DNA of 57,086 bases from an uncultured Catenibacillus sp. (GCA_934339005.1 CAKRHR010000016.1:1-57086), one strand, 5' to 3'. Counted from the first letter of the stretch, positions 27,964-37,612 are shown. The notes: generated by a model not told the origin, from the sequence alone. Numbers and translations are program-made.

Positions 27964-29133
27964 TTAATGTGCACCCGGTAAATAATGAACTTCTTTAATT
28001 TTTCTGCCATTTTTCCAGTAAACTCTCGGAACACGTCTGGCTACCTCACAGACAAACTCATAATTAAATGAGCCTGCAAGTTCAGATACCTCCTCAACGG
28101 ATAACACAGCACCTTCCTGTGTACCGACAAGTGTGACTGTATCTCCTACACAGACATCTTTAATATCTGTTACATCCACCATCATCTGGTCCATACAGAC
28201 TCTGCCGCAGATTGGCGCGCGTTTTCCGCGAATTAAGACGCTGCCCTTACCGGAAAGACTTCTTAAATAGCCATCCGCATATCCTACAGGCACTGTTGCA
28301 AGGATGGTATCCCGACTTGCCACATATGTACCGCCATAGCTGACCGCAGTTCCCGGTGCAATCGTCTTGACATGTGTGACATGACTCTGCAGTGACATCA
28401 CAGTTTTTAAATCAAGACTCTCATGACTGATTTCGTCTGAAGGATACAGGCCATAAATAATAATACCTGCACGAACCATATTCATCTGTACTTCTTTGTA
28501 ATCCATAATGCCTGCGCTGTTGGCACAATGCTTAATCGGTATCATCACACCTCTGTCCAAAAGCCACTGCTCCATCTGCTGATACTTCGCAATCTGAGCT
28601 TCTGTCTTTGCTCTGCCCGTCATATCTGCACATGCAAAATGGGTAAACATCCCTTCAAGCCGGGTACCAGGCAACGCAGCAATCGCTGCAATCTCATCTG
28701 CAGAAGCCTCAGTACATGAAAATCCGATACGGCTCATACCTGTATCCAGTTTGACATGGATCTTGGCGGTACGACCCATCTGACAGGCAAGCTTGCTCAA
28801 ACGTCTGGCGTCTTCAAGGGTAAAAATCGTCAGTGTAATGTTATTCAAAATGGCATCCTCAAACTGATCATGCCAGGTTTCGCCAAGAATCAATATCGGT
28901 GCACTGATACCAGATACCCGCAGTTCTAACGCTTCATCAACACATGCAACTGCAAGATAATCTACATGCATCTGTTCAAGTACACTGGCAATTTCTACAG
29001 CACCGTGACCATAAGCATTAGCCTTAATCACACAACAAAGCTTTGTGTCCGGTGCAAGCTGACTTCGGATTTGGCATATGTTATGCTCAAATGCATCTAA
29101 ATCAATATTTGCACAATATCTAAATGTACTCAC
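27964..29133 (-). CDS. alr: alanine racemase
   Basis: PLP enzyme interconverting L- and D-alanine for peptidoglycan. 389 residues; the PLP lysine is Lys37 in CCVIKANAYGHGA, and the opposing catalytic tyrosine lies in AVSYGGTYVASRD. The second domain ends CGRVCMDQMMVDVTD. The start is GTG, 8 bases after AGGAAG. It sits between nnrDE and mazF. Confidence 0.96.
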   Translation of the reverse strand: MSTFRYCANIDLDAFEHNICQIRSQLAPDTKLCCVIKANAYGHGAVEIASVLEQMHVDYLAVACVDEALELRVSGISAPILILGETWHDQFEDAILNNITLTIFTLEDARRLSKLACQMGRTAKIHVKLDTGMSRIGFSCTEASADEIAAIAALPGTRLEGMFTHFACADMTGRAKTEAQIAKYQQMEQWLLDRGVMIPIKHCANSAGIMDYKEVQMNMVRAGIIIYGLYPSDEISHESLDLKTVMSLQSHVTHVKTIAPGTAVSYGGTYVASRDTILATVPVGYADGYLRSLSGKGSVLIRGKRAPICGRVCMDQMMVDVTDIKDVCVGDTVTLVGTQEGAVLSVEEVSELAGSFNYEFVCEVARRVPRVYWKNGRKIKEVHYLPGAH

Positions 29134-29267
29134 TGTTCTTACTTCCTCATTCTATATAGAAATTATGATATGATGTAAGTGTCAAAAGTAATTTTGCCAC
29201 CCATGAATTAATGTATACGTCCTTTATAATGAAATTTTATGAATCATTTTACTTGCACATCGATAAT

Positions 29268-30965
29268 TCAGTCTTTTACTTCTTTAAGGACATATTTCAT
29301 ATATTTTATAATATCTGATGCCAAAAGTCCATAGGTGCCGCATACTTTTTTTGCCTCATCCCCGGCCAGACCATGAATATAGGCACCAAGCGCGGCTGTG
29401 ATGGTAAGTAAAGCTTCACTGTCTTTGGCATCAGCATTATCATGCTTCGATTTTATATTTTTAAAATTAATCAACTGCATCTGGCACACAAGACCTCCGA
29501 TAATACCCGACAATACATCCCCACTGCCACCTGTGGACATTCCTGCATTGCCGGAAGTATTTATCCATGTCAGAGTTTCACCGTCCGAAATTATCGTTCT
29601 GGCATCCTTTAAGACACAGGTCACCTGATATTTTTGGGCAAAATTCTCACATGCTTCCTGCAAATGTGCTTTAATCTCAGGAATACTTTGACCAATCAGG
29701 CGTGCCATCTCGCCAAGATGCGGTGTGATGACAATTGGACAGGTATGTTTTTCCAGCCAGTCCAGATGCTCAGATAAGACATTCAGACCATCCGCATCAA
29801 TGACAACCGGTTTTGTCTGTTCTTTTAACAGAAATTCAAGCATCTGATGCACATGTGGCATTTTACCCATACCAGGACCAAAAACGATGGCATCCGACCA
29901 GGCTACCTGTTCACGGATTTTTTCTATATAAATATCACTTTTCTGATTGAATATGCCCTCTTTATTTTCACTTCGTTTTTTACCCATCCCCGGAATTTTA
30001 CTGATGTCTACCTTTTCACCGAGGGATTTCAACGTCTGATAGAACTTACTGTCGTCAGCGTTTGTATCCACCGGGTAAGTTTCCAGAATCGCCTCCGGCA
30101 CACTTTGTCCAATAATCACACGATTTTCTTCGGGCGTCATAATTTTGACAAGTCCAACGCCTGTCTGATAGGCCGATTTGCCTGCAAATACTGCAGCACC
30201 GCACATATTGACCGCACCTGCAATCACAAGTAACTTACCATAAGTACCTTTGTTGGAATCCGGTCTGCGTTCCGGCAAAAGTGTTTGAATATCTGCCGGT
30301 TCCAGCATCGCTGTCTTTGGCGCCACCGCCGCCAGTGCCCCTCTTGCAAATCCAATATCTTCTATATAAACTGTGCCTGCATAGGATGCCCCCGGATAAA
30401 GCATCAGCCCTTTTTTCATGTAGCCAAAGCTCACTGTCATATCCGCATGCACCGCACAGCCAAGCACCTGTCCGTTATCTGCAAAAATTCCTGAAGGAAT
30501 ATCTACCGCGCAAACCCTTGCCGGACTTTCGTTCATCCATGCTATAGCCTGTGCGTAAGCACCTTCAATTGGTCTTGTCAGCCCGATACCAAAAATCCCG
30601 TCCAACAGCCAGTCATTTTCAGTAAAAAGGCTGTTACTCATATTATATTCAGGAATGTTTAAATTTCGAATAATTTCTTTTTGTTTTTTTAATTCTTCTG
30701 AGGCATGCTCCTGATTACCCACAAAGATAACCCCTGTTTCAAAACCTGCATTGTGTAAAATACGCACCGCTGCCACTGCATCCGCCCCATTATTACCCGT
30801 ACCTGATACTGCAATAAATCTTGTATTTTGCTTTGTCTCTGCCCTGACATGCGCTGCGACCTTTAGCGCTGCACATTCCATTAATACAAGGGACGGGATG
30901 CCGATATGTTTAATCGAATATGTGTCCACTGCTTTCATTTCCTGATGGTCCAGTAAATATTTCAT
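29268..30965 (-). CDS. nnrD: bifunctional NAD(P)H-hydrate repair enzyme (epimerase + ADP-dependent dehydratase)
   Basis: Repairs hydrated NADH/NADPH. N-terminal epimerase domain (NnrE, about 1-215; VSGTGNNGADAVAAVRIL, VDIPSGI) and C-terminal ribokinase-like dehydratase (NnrD, about 225-560; YGKLLVIAGA, FGPGMGK, ITPHLGEMARLIG, STGGSGDVLSGIIGGL). The fused form (Nnr/YjeF) is common. A loop of about 40 residues between 325 and 365 (KIPGMGKKRSENKEG) looks like a lineage-specific insertion. Co-oriented with alr and mazF. Confidence 0.93.
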   Translation of the reverse strand: MKYLLDHQEMKAVDTYSIKHIGIPSLVLMECAALKVAAHVRAETKQNTRFIAVSGTGNNGADAVAAVRILHNAGFETGVIFVGNQEHASEELKKQKEIIRNLNIPEYNMSNSLFTENDWLLDGIFGIGLTRPIEGAYAQAIAWMNESPARVCAVDIPSGIFADNGQVLGCAVHADMTVSFGYMKKGLMLYPGASYAGTVYIEDIGFARGALAAVAPKTAMLEPADIQTLLPERRPDSNKGTYGKLLVIAGAVNMCGAAVFAGKSAYQTGVGLVKIMTPEENRVIIGQSVPEAILETYPVDTNADDSKFYQTLKSLGEKVDISKIPGMGKKRSENKEGIFNQKSDIYIEKIREQVAWSDAIVFGPGMGKMPHVHQMLEFLLKEQTKPVVIDADGLNVLSEHLDWLEKHTCPIVITPHLGEMARLIGQSIPEIKAHLQEACENFAQKYQVTCVLKDARTIISDGETLTWINTSGNAGMSTGGSGDVLSGIIGGLVCQMQLINFKNIKSKHDNADAKDSEALLTITAALGAYIHGLAGDEAKKVCGTYGLLASDIIKYMKYVLKEVKD

Positions 30966-31016
30966 CGTTTTACACCGCTTTCTATTGGAATTTATGTTTT
31001 AATTTTTTGCAAAAGA

Positions 31017-31036
31017 AGTCTGCCCGAAGGCAGACT
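31017..31036 (-). terminator. terminator of rex with UUCG tetraloop
   Basis: Minus strand AGTCTGCC, loop TTCG, GGCAGACT: a perfect 8-base-pair stem capped by the very stable UUCG loop, followed by TCTTTT. It lies just after the rex stop. Confidence 0.75.
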
Positions 31037-31038
31037 CC

Positions 31039-31701
31039 TTAATCTTCCATATATGATTTGTAACTATATCGCTCGTTTCCTCTGTTTCGGAAATTGTAAG
31101 ATAATGTCATCAGGCTTTCCTCCAGATGTACATTCTTCACACACACCTCATCTGACAAATGCAAATCCGTCGGTGCAAAATTCCAGATAGCTCTGATGCC
31201 CCACTCTTCAAGCTGTTTGCCAATCATACGTGCCTGCTTCTTTGGCACAGTCAATGTCACCACATGAACATCATGCGTTTTGATAAATTCTTCCAGCTCA
31301 TCAAGCATGCGAATCTCAACACCTCTGACAGAAAGCCCCTCCAGACGAGGATTCACATCAAAGATACCAACAATCTTAAAGCCAATATTAGAAAAATCAA
31401 AATTTGCCAGCGCCTGTCCTAAATTACCTGCACCAATGATAATCATATTCTGTGTCGTGTCCAGTCCAAGAATCTTGCCGATTTCATTATGCAGGTATTC
31501 AACATTGTAACCGTAGCCTTGCTGACCAAACCCTCCAAAATTATTTAAATCCTGGCGGATTTGGGATGCCGTCACTTTCATACGCAAACTTAATTCTTTT
31601 GAAGAAATACGCACAACATCATTTTCCAAAAACTCGCCCAAATATCGATAATATCGGGGCAGTCTGCGAATGACTGCTGATGAAATCTCTCTTCCGCTCA
31701 T
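31039..31701 (-). CDS. rex: redox-sensing transcriptional repressor Rex
   Basis: NADH/NAD+ sensing repressor of fermentation and redox genes. 220 residues: N-terminal winged helix (SAVIRRLPRYYRYL, then VTASQIRQDLNNFGGFGQQGYGYNV, diagnostic for Rex) and a Rossmann domain (IIGAGNLGQALANF). Has its own consensus promoter and a UUCG terminator, so it is a single-gene unit. Its regulon cannot be seen here; I found no clear Rex palindrome in its own promoter. Confidence 0.97.
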   Translation of the reverse strand: MSGREISSAVIRRLPRYYRYLGEFLENDVVRISSKELSLRMKVTASQIRQDLNNFGGFGQQGYGYNVEYLHNEIGKILGLDTTQNMIIIGAGNLGQALANFDFSNIGFKIVGIFDVNPRLEGLSVRGVEIRMLDELEEFIKTHDVHVVTLTVPKKQARMIGKQLEEWGIRAIWNFAPTDLHLSDEVCVKNVHLEESLMTLSYNFRNRGNERYSYKSYMED

Positions 31702-31735
31702 GTTTTACACTCCTTTTTTAATCGCATCTACGTTT

Positions 31736-31764
31736 ATTATAGTAATTTTTATTAAAAAAGTCAA
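31736..31764 (-). promoter_or_regulatory. promoter of rex
   Basis: Minus-strand TTGACT (31764-31759), 17 bases, TATAAT (31741-31736), 35 bases before the rex ATG; near-consensus. Confidence 0.8.
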
Positions 31765-31899
31765 ACTCTTTGTTTATTTTTTAGCATTCTTCACAAATAA
31801 ATGTAACTGGACTTTCTATGTATTTAATGATATGATGATGCAAGGGCTGAAATATCATGTTTTATTCGTATTTTTGCGACATAAATCTCTTATTTTCAC

Positions 31900-31990
31900 C
31901 CTGTAAAACACGAAAATCCTATGATTTACACCTGTAAAATACGGATTTTTGAATATGATATGCGTGTCAAAATCAATTTTCGTCACGCAT
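31900..31990 (+). promoter_or_regulatory. repeat-rich leader of the ABC-F gene
   Basis: The 332-base gap 31702-32033 holds the rex promoter at its left and this leader at its right. CTGTAAAA-yACG occurs twice 31 bases apart (from 31901 and 31932), and a 31-base imperfect palindrome lies at 31960-31990 (ATGCGTG ... CACGCAT with an inner AAAAT/ATTTT). ABC-F genes are often controlled by leader structures that respond to stalled ribosomes. No promoter could be fixed. Confidence 0.45.
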
Positions 31991-32033
31991 TGACGTAACT
32001 TAAAGCTAAAATCAATTAAAGGAGTTGAAATCA

Positions 32034-33983
32034 TTGATTCTGGCCTGTCAAAATATTAGCAAAGCATTTGGTACAGATGTTATTTTAGATAATGTATCTT
32101 TCCATATAGAAGACCATGAAAAAGCAGCCATCATCGGTATTAACGGTGCCGGCAAATCCACACTACTAAAAATAATCATGCATGAAATGTCTGCCGATTC
32201 CGGTGAAGTTATCATCGCCAAAGATAAGACTATCGGTTATCTCGCACAGCATCAGTCACTGACTGATGAACATACAATTTATGAATCTATGCTGGAAATC
32301 AAGAAGGATATTCTTGAAACTTATGACCGTATGAAGCAGCTTGAGCACGATATGAAGGATGCAAAAGGTGAAGAACTTGAGCGCATGCTCGCATCGTACG
32401 CACGACTGACCCAGGTTTACGAGGACGCCAACGGTTATGCCTATAAAAGCGAAATCACTGGTGTTTTAAAAGGTCTTGGATTTAAAGAGGACGAATTTAA
32501 CACACCAATCAACACGCTATCCGGCGGACAAAAAACCCGTGTGGCACTTGGTCGTCTGCTTTTATCCAAACCGGATATTATTCTTCTGGACGAACCGACA
32601 AACCACCTGGATATGACTTCTATTGCATGGCTTGAAACATTTTTATTAAATTATCCGGGAGCTGTCATTATCGTTGCCCATGACCGTTATTTCTTAGATA
32701 AGATTGTTTCAAAAGTTATTGAGATTGAACATCATAAAGCACTGATGTTTTCAGGTACTTATACTGAATTTGCACAGAAAAAGGCGGCAATCCGTGATGC
32801 GCAAATGAAGGCTTATTTAAATCAGCAACAGGAAATCAAACATCAGGAAGCAGTCATTGCCAAATTAAAATCCTTCAACCGGGAAAAATCCATCAAGCGT
32901 GCCGAAAGCCGTGAAAAGATGCTAAATAAAATGGAGAGGCTTGAAGCCCCTGAAGCAGAAGCAGCCTCCATGCGTATTCATCTTGAACCTGCTGTTACAA
33001 GCGGCAATGATGTATTATTTGTGGATGGTCTTAGCAAATCTTTTGGTGACCATCATTTGTTTAAAGATATTCAGATTGATATTAAGCGCGGTGAAAAGGT
33101 TGCCCTGATTGGCAATAACGGTACCGGCAAAACGACGATTTTAAAGATTTTAAATCATATGATTCCTGCAGATGCCGGTGAGATTCGTATCGGCGCCAAG
33201 GTGATGATTGGTTACTACGACCAGGAACATCAGGTATTGCACCCGGACAAAACCATTTTCCAGGAAATTTCAGATGCTTATCCACAAATGGACAACACTA
33301 AAATCCGCAATGTGCTTGCATCCTTCCTTTTTACAAATGATGATGTCTTTAAGCCGATTCGTGAGCTTTCCGGTGGTGAGCGTGGTCGTGTATCCCTTGC
33401 CAAGCTGATGCTCTCCGATGCCAATTTTCTGATTCTCGATGAACCGACAAACCATCTGGATATTGTTTCAAAGGAAATCCTTGAAGAAGCTATCCGTAAT
33501 TATACGGGCACGGTATTTTATGTATCTCATGACCGCTATTTTATCAATACAACAGCTACACGTATTCTTGAACTGACCGGTGGCGGCTTAAACAGTTATA
33601 TGGGTAATTATGATGATTATCTTGAGAAAAAAGACAACCCGCTTGTGTCAAGTTCCTCCGGTGGTATTGATGTGGATGCTTCCGCAGCCAAAAGTGTTTC
33701 TGATAACTCCGGCAAGCTGGATTACCAGCAGCAAAAACAGCAGCGTGCCAAAGAGCGTAAGCTTCAAAATGAATTAAAAAAGACCGAAACGCGTATTGAA
33801 GCGATTGAAACACGTCAGGCCGAGCTGGATGAGATGTTAAATGATACTTCTATCGCAACGAATGTAGCAAAGCTTTTGGAGATTAATCATGAGAAGGAAG
33901 CTCTGGATGAGGAATTGATGGAGCTTATGGAAAAGTGGGAAATGTTGGAAAATGAAGTGGCTGAGTTTTCGGAAAACTCCTGA
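32034..33983 (+). CDS. ABC-F family ATPase (ribosome-associated)
   Basis: Soluble tandem ABC protein without membrane domain, acting on ribosomes in this family. Two nucleotide-binding domains: Walker A INGAGKSTL and NNGTGKTTI, signatures LSGGQKTR and LSGGERGR, Walker B LLDEPTNHLD and ILDEPTNHLD, joined by the basic ABC-F linker (EKSIKRAESREKMLNKMERL). A C-terminal coiled coil (about 560-645) resembles Uup/YdiF. I start at the TTG at 32034 (649 residues), 9 bases after AAAGGAG; the TTG at 32025 abuts it. The N-terminus then reads MILACQNISKAFG. Antibiotic-resistance type versus housekeeping type cannot be settled. Confidence 0.92.
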   Translation: MILACQNISKAFGTDVILDNVSFHIEDHEKAAIIGINGAGKSTLLKIIMHEMSADSGEVIIAKDKTIGYLAQHQSLTDEHTIYESMLEIKKDILETYDRMKQLEHDMKDAKGEELERMLASYARLTQVYEDANGYAYKSEITGVLKGLGFKEDEFNTPINTLSGGQKTRVALGRLLLSKPDIILLDEPTNHLDMTSIAWLETFLLNYPGAVIIVAHDRYFLDKIVSKVIEIEHHKALMFSGTYTEFAQKKAAIRDAQMKAYLNQQQEIKHQEAVIAKLKSFNREKSIKRAESREKMLNKMERLEAPEAEAASMRIHLEPAVTSGNDVLFVDGLSKSFGDHHLFKDIQIDIKRGEKVALIGNNGTGKTTILKILNHMIPADAGEIRIGAKVMIGYYDQEHQVLHPDKTIFQEISDAYPQMDNTKIRNVLASFLFTNDDVFKPIRELSGGERGRVSLAKLMLSDANFLILDEPTNHLDIVSKEILEEAIRNYTGTVFYVSHDRYFINTTATRILELTGGGLNSYMGNYDDYLEKKDNPLVSSSSGGIDVDASAAKSVSDNSGKLDYQQQKQQRAKERKLQNELKKTETRIEAIETRQAELDEMLNDTSIATNVAKLLEINHEKEALDEELMELMEKWEMLENEVAEFSENS

Positions 33984-33996
33984 ATTTGAAAATAGT

Positions 33997-34030
33997 GATA
34001 ATATTTACTTCTTTTTAGATAATATTTACT
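33997..34030 (+). repeat. direct repeat after the ABC-F gene
   Basis: GATAATATTTACT occurs at 33997-34009 and again at 34018-34030, a 21-base period, just before the long inverted repeat. Confidence 0.6.
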
Positions 34031-34032
34031 CC

Positions 34033-34098
34033 GTACAGTTTTAGACCGGCATTCTTTCAAAAGCGAAATTTTTCAAGAATGCCGGTCTAAAATTGTAC
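34033..34098. terminator. long inverted repeat between convergent genes
   Basis: Two 24-base arms (34033-34056 and 34075-34098) match at 23 positions around an 18-base loop; the core is TAGACCGGCATTCTT. It lies between the converging ABC-F gene and the GGDEF/HD-GYP gene, so a bidirectional terminator is the simple reading. There is no T tract after the arms, only TTTT within them. Confidence 0.6.
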
Positions 34099-34148
34099 TC
34101 CTTCCGGTAAGGAAAAATTTATAATTGTTTTTATTCAGAAACTTATTT

Positions 34149-36035
34149 TTAAATTTCTTTCTTAATCAGATCTTTAACTTCGTCCAGGCATTCCAGAAGT
34201 AATGGGTTGAAAGCACCGCTTTCACCGTTTAGGATTTTTTGTATGGCTTCTTCATGACTATAGACGGTTTTGTCCAGGTAATGACTTGTCAATCGATCAT
34301 AGGTATCTGCCAGAGATACAACCTGTGCTGCAATCGGGATATCATCACCTTTGAGTTTGTCCGGATAGCCGCTGCCATCGTAGCGTTCATGATGCCATCT
34401 GCATATCTGATAGGCAGTCTTGATTAACGGTTCGTCTTTATACATCTCCAGATTGTTAATCATAGATGCACCGATCATCGTGTGCATCTTCATCATCTCT
34501 CGTTCCGGTCTTGTCAGTGGCGTTTTCTTTCTGACGATATTTTCATCAATGCCAATCTTTCCGATATCATGCAATGATGAAGCTATTATAATCAAGCGCT
34601 GGTCACTCCACGTGAGTTGGTATTTGTCTGTCTTTTGCACAAGTCTGTCTAACAGTAATTCTACTATGTGATTGATGTGCGTGATATGCGCACCATTTTC
34701 ACCATTACGAAACTCCACAATCTGACTCAACATGCTGATCATCATGCGGTTATTCTTCTCACGCTCATAAATCTGATCCGTAATCAATGTCTTTAACCGA
34801 CGTTGTTTTGCATAAAGCTTAATCATATTTCTCACACGCTGATAAACGATGCTTGCATCAAAAGGACGACCGATATAGTCCGATATTCCAAGCTCAAAAG
34901 CATATCTTACGGAAGAAGCCGTATCCTCACTTGAGATCATAATCACAGGAATATCTTCAATCCAATGTTCTTTGTTCATAATTGAAAGCACTTCAAAACC
35001 ATCCATGCCCGGCATCATAATATCAAGCAATATCAGCGCAAAACTTCTGCCTTCGTCGTGAAGTTTCTGCAGACATTCTTCACCGCTGGCAGCTTCTGAA
35101 ATCTCATAGTCATCATCCAGAATAGCTTTAAGAATCTCACGGTTCATCTCCGAATCATCAACTATCAGAATCTCCGGTCTATCCTTCTTGCTATCTGTTG
35201 TATGCCGGCTCTTTTCCAATGCTTCCTCCGAAGTCTTTAACTCTGTCATAACTGTATTTCTATCTGACTTTGCGGCATACATCAGCTTGTCAGCCCTGTG
35301 CATAGCAGACTCCAACGGTTCATTTTGTGCAATCACACCGCCGATGCTGACAGACAATCTGATTCTTCTATGTCCTGCAATGACAATCTTATGCACAGCT
35401 TCTTTAATCTGTTCCAGCTTTGACGGAAAAAATTCAGGTTTGACATCATTCAAAATCAAAACAAACTCATCACCGCCCATGCGTGCTAAAATGTCATTCT
35501 TGCGAATACACGCACGAATCGCATCTACAATCGACTTTAATACGATATCACCGACATGATGACCGTAAGTGTCGTTGTATACCTTAAAATCATCTACATC
35601 TATCCATGCAACACCTGCTGCCATCGTCCGTGTTCTGAGTTTATCCTCATAATAACGTCTATTGTAAATACCTGTCAGTGCATCAATATATAACTTCTCA
35701 GTATATGTTTCACCGGCACTTTGCATATGCTCATGCGCATCACTGTCAATCGTCCATGAATCATCCTGAATCTGACTTAACTCAAGAATATATGGTCGTC
35801 CGTCAATCTCTAAATATTTTTCAATGACAAGATATACTTTCGAATCACGAATTTTAAGCTTCGTTTTCTGTGTTCCGGCTTCATACGCACTGACCGCCAC
35901 ACAGTGTCCCGATGACAGTGCTGCTTCATCTTCAAAAGCAACCCCATCTAAAAGGCGGACTTCAGAAAATATCTCTTTATAATGAGCAATCCTATCTTTC
36001 GCCTCATCCATCGTCATGATAACATCTTTTTCCAT
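34149..36035 (-). CDS. GGDEF - receiver - HD-GYP cyclic-di-GMP protein
   Basis: 628-residue cytoplasmic signalling protein. An N-terminal sensor-like region (1-115) is followed by a GGDEF diguanylate cyclase domain (about 116-275; DALTGIYNRRYY, MGGDEFVLIL, with an RKND inhibitory site 5 residues before the motif), a response-regulator receiver (about 288-405; IVDDSEMNR, phospho-Asp in LLDIMMPGMDG), and an HD-GYP phosphodiesterase domain (about 430-628; SLHDIGKIGI, RWHHERYDGSGYP). All active-site motifs are intact, so it may both make and break c-di-GMP, switched by phosphorylation. No partner kinase gene is adjacent. Confidence 0.93.
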   Translation of the reverse strand: MEKDVIMTMDEAKDRIAHYKEIFSEVRLLDGVAFEDEAALSSGHCVAVSAYEAGTQKTKLKIRDSKVYLVIEKYLEIDGRPYILELSQIQDDSWTIDSDAHEHMQSAGETYTEKLYIDALTGIYNRRYYEDKLRTRTMAAGVAWIDVDDFKVYNDTYGHHVGDIVLKSIVDAIRACIRKNDILARMGGDEFVLILNDVKPEFFPSKLEQIKEAVHKIVIAGHRRIRLSVSIGGVIAQNEPLESAMHRADKLMYAAKSDRNTVMTELKTSEEALEKSRHTTDSKKDRPEILIVDDSEMNREILKAILDDDYEISEAASGEECLQKLHDEGRSFALILLDIMMPGMDGFEVLSIMNKEHWIEDIPVIMISSEDTASSVRYAFELGISDYIGRPFDASIVYQRVRNMIKLYAKQRRLKTLITDQIYEREKNNRMMISMLSQIVEFRNGENGAHITHINHIVELLLDRLVQKTDKYQLTWSDQRLIIIASSLHDIGKIGIDENIVRKKTPLTRPEREMMKMHTMIGASMINNLEMYKDEPLIKTAYQICRWHHERYDGSGYPDKLKGDDIPIAAQVVSLADTYDRLTSHYLDKTVYSHEEAIQKILNGESGAFNPLLLECLDEVKDLIKKEI

Positions 36036-36131
36036 AATACTGTCTCTCTTATAAACTCTGAGTATCTGATATTGAGTTAAAATATTTTACTCTTTCATTC
36101 TGATATGTTTGCCATATCTTAACTAATATTC

Positions 36132-36160
36132 ATTATAAGAAAATTTTCATGTCTTGTCCA
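36132..36160 (-). promoter_or_regulatory. promoter of the GGDEF/HD-GYP gene
   Basis: Minus-strand TGGACA (36160-36155), 17 bases, TATAAT (36137-36132), with a leader of about 95 bases. Confidence 0.6.
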
Positions 36161-36171
36161 GTATATGTAAC

Positions 36172-36217
36172 AAAAAAGCAGAACGGAAATTGTATTTTTT
36201 TATAACTTCTGTCCTGC
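36172..36217 (-). terminator. terminator of icd
   Basis: After icd on the minus strand a 17-base arm starting GCAGGACAG pairs, with two mismatches and G-U pairs, to an arm ending GTTCTGC; six T residues follow. Confidence 0.7.
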
Positions 36218-36317
36218 GTTAATTATTTACATTTATATAAATGTTATTCTGTTCTATATAAAATCTGTCCACACTTAATGGCGTTACATATATTTCTGAC
36301 AGCTTTTGTACCGCATA

Positions 36318-37526
36318 TTAAAGCATTGTATCCATCGTTGCACGAATAGCTTTGATGAAATCAAGGCTGTTTAATACAGTCACATCTTTAAGTGATGTAA
36401 TCAGTGCAAGGTCTTTTGTCATCTTGCCATCTTCAATCGTCTTGATTGTTGCTGCTTCAAGCACATCTGCGAAATGCATCAGTTCCTTGTTGCCGTCTAA
36501 TTCGCCACGTTTTCTCAATGCACCTGTCCATGCAAAGATTGTTGCTACAGAGTTTGTAGATGTTTCTTCGCCTGCAAGGTGTTTGTAATAATGTCTCTGT
36601 ACTGTGCCGTGTGCAGCTTCGTATTCGTAGTAGCCCTGTGGGGATACGAGCACTGAAGTCATCATAGCCAGTGAACCAAATGCAGAAGAAACCATGTCAC
36701 TCATAACATCTCCGTCATAGTTTTTACATGCCCAGATGAAACCACCTTCAGACTTCATCACACGCGCTACAGCATCATCAATCAGTGTGTAGAAATATTC
36801 AATGCCTGCTTCAGCAAATTTATCTGCATATTCTGCATCAAAAATTTCCTGGAAAATATCTTTAAATGTATGGTCGTATTTCTTTGAAATCGTATCCTTT
36901 GTCGCAAACCAGATTGTCTGCTTTGTATCCAGTGCATATTTAAAACAACTGCGTGCAAAGCTTTCAATAGAATCGCAAAGATTATGCATACCCTGCGCTA
37001 CGCCCGGGCCTTTATATTCATGAACAAGTTCTCTTGTTTCTGTACCATCTGCGGCTGTGTATACAAGTTCAACCTTACCAGGTCCAGGGATCTTCATCTC
37101 CGTATTCTTATAAACATCACCATATGCATGTCTTGCGATCGTAATAGGCTTCTTCCAGTTCTTTACGCATGGTTCAATACCTTTAACAACAATCGGCGCG
37201 CGAAATACTGTACCATCAAGAATCGCACGAATCGTACCATTCGGGCTCTTCCACATCTCTTTAAGGTCATACTCTTTCACACGCGCGGCATTTGGTGTAA
37301 TCGTCGCACATTTGACTGCAACACCATACTTCTTTGTCGCATTCGCAGAATCTACAGTTACCTGGTCATCTGTTTCGTTTCTGTGTTCAAGGCCAAGGTC
37401 ATAGTAATCAGTCTTCAAATCGATATATGGAATCAGCAATTCATCTTTGATATACTGCCAGAGAATACGAGTCATCTCATCCCCGTCCATCTCTACCAAT
37501 GGGGTTGTCATCTTAATTTTGTCCAT
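36318..37526 (-). CDS. icd: NADP-dependent isocitrate dehydrogenase
   Basis: Oxidises isocitrate to 2-oxoglutarate, giving NADPH. 402 residues of the homodimeric 'eukaryotic-like' class: MTTPLVEMDGDEMTRILW, KSPNGTIRAILDGTVFR, VKGIEPCVKNWKKPI, and the C-terminal GTVQRHYYKHLAGEETSTNSVATIFAW. In a fermenter this feeds 2-oxoglutarate into glutamate synthesis. It is a single-gene unit with its own promoter and terminator; no citrate synthase or aconitase is adjacent. Confidence 0.96.
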   Translation of the reverse strand: MDKIKMTTPLVEMDGDEMTRILWQYIKDELLIPYIDLKTDYYDLGLEHRNETDDQVTVDSANATKKYGVAVKCATITPNAARVKEYDLKEMWKSPNGTIRAILDGTVFRAPIVVKGIEPCVKNWKKPITIARHAYGDVYKNTEMKIPGPGKVELVYTAADGTETRELVHEYKGPGVAQGMHNLCDSIESFARSCFKYALDTKQTIWFATKDTISKKYDHTFKDIFQEIFDAEYADKFAEAGIEYFYTLIDDAVARVMKSEGGFIWACKNYDGDVMSDMVSSAFGSLAMMTSVLVSPQGYYEYEAAHGTVQRHYYKHLAGEETSTNSVATIFAWTGALRKRGELDGNKELMHFADVLEAATIKTIEDGKMTKDLALITSLKDVTVLNSLDFIKAIRATMDTML

Positions 37527-37583
37527 ACGAAAGTTCCTCCTGTTTCTGATGCATCTTATGAATCGTCTTTAATAATTTTTTCC

Positions 37584-37612
37584 ATTGTAAACCATTTTAC
37601 CCTGTTTTTCAA
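37584..37612 (-). promoter_or_regulatory. promoter of icd
   Basis: Minus-strand TTGAAA (37612-37607), 17 bases, TACAAT (37589-37584), about 58 bases before the icd ATG, in the gap shared with the divergent subtilase gene. Confidence 0.6.

Noticed and set aside
31702..31800. Rex operator in the rex promoter
   Set aside because: I looked for TTGTTAA-N4-TTAACAA; only scattered half matches are present.
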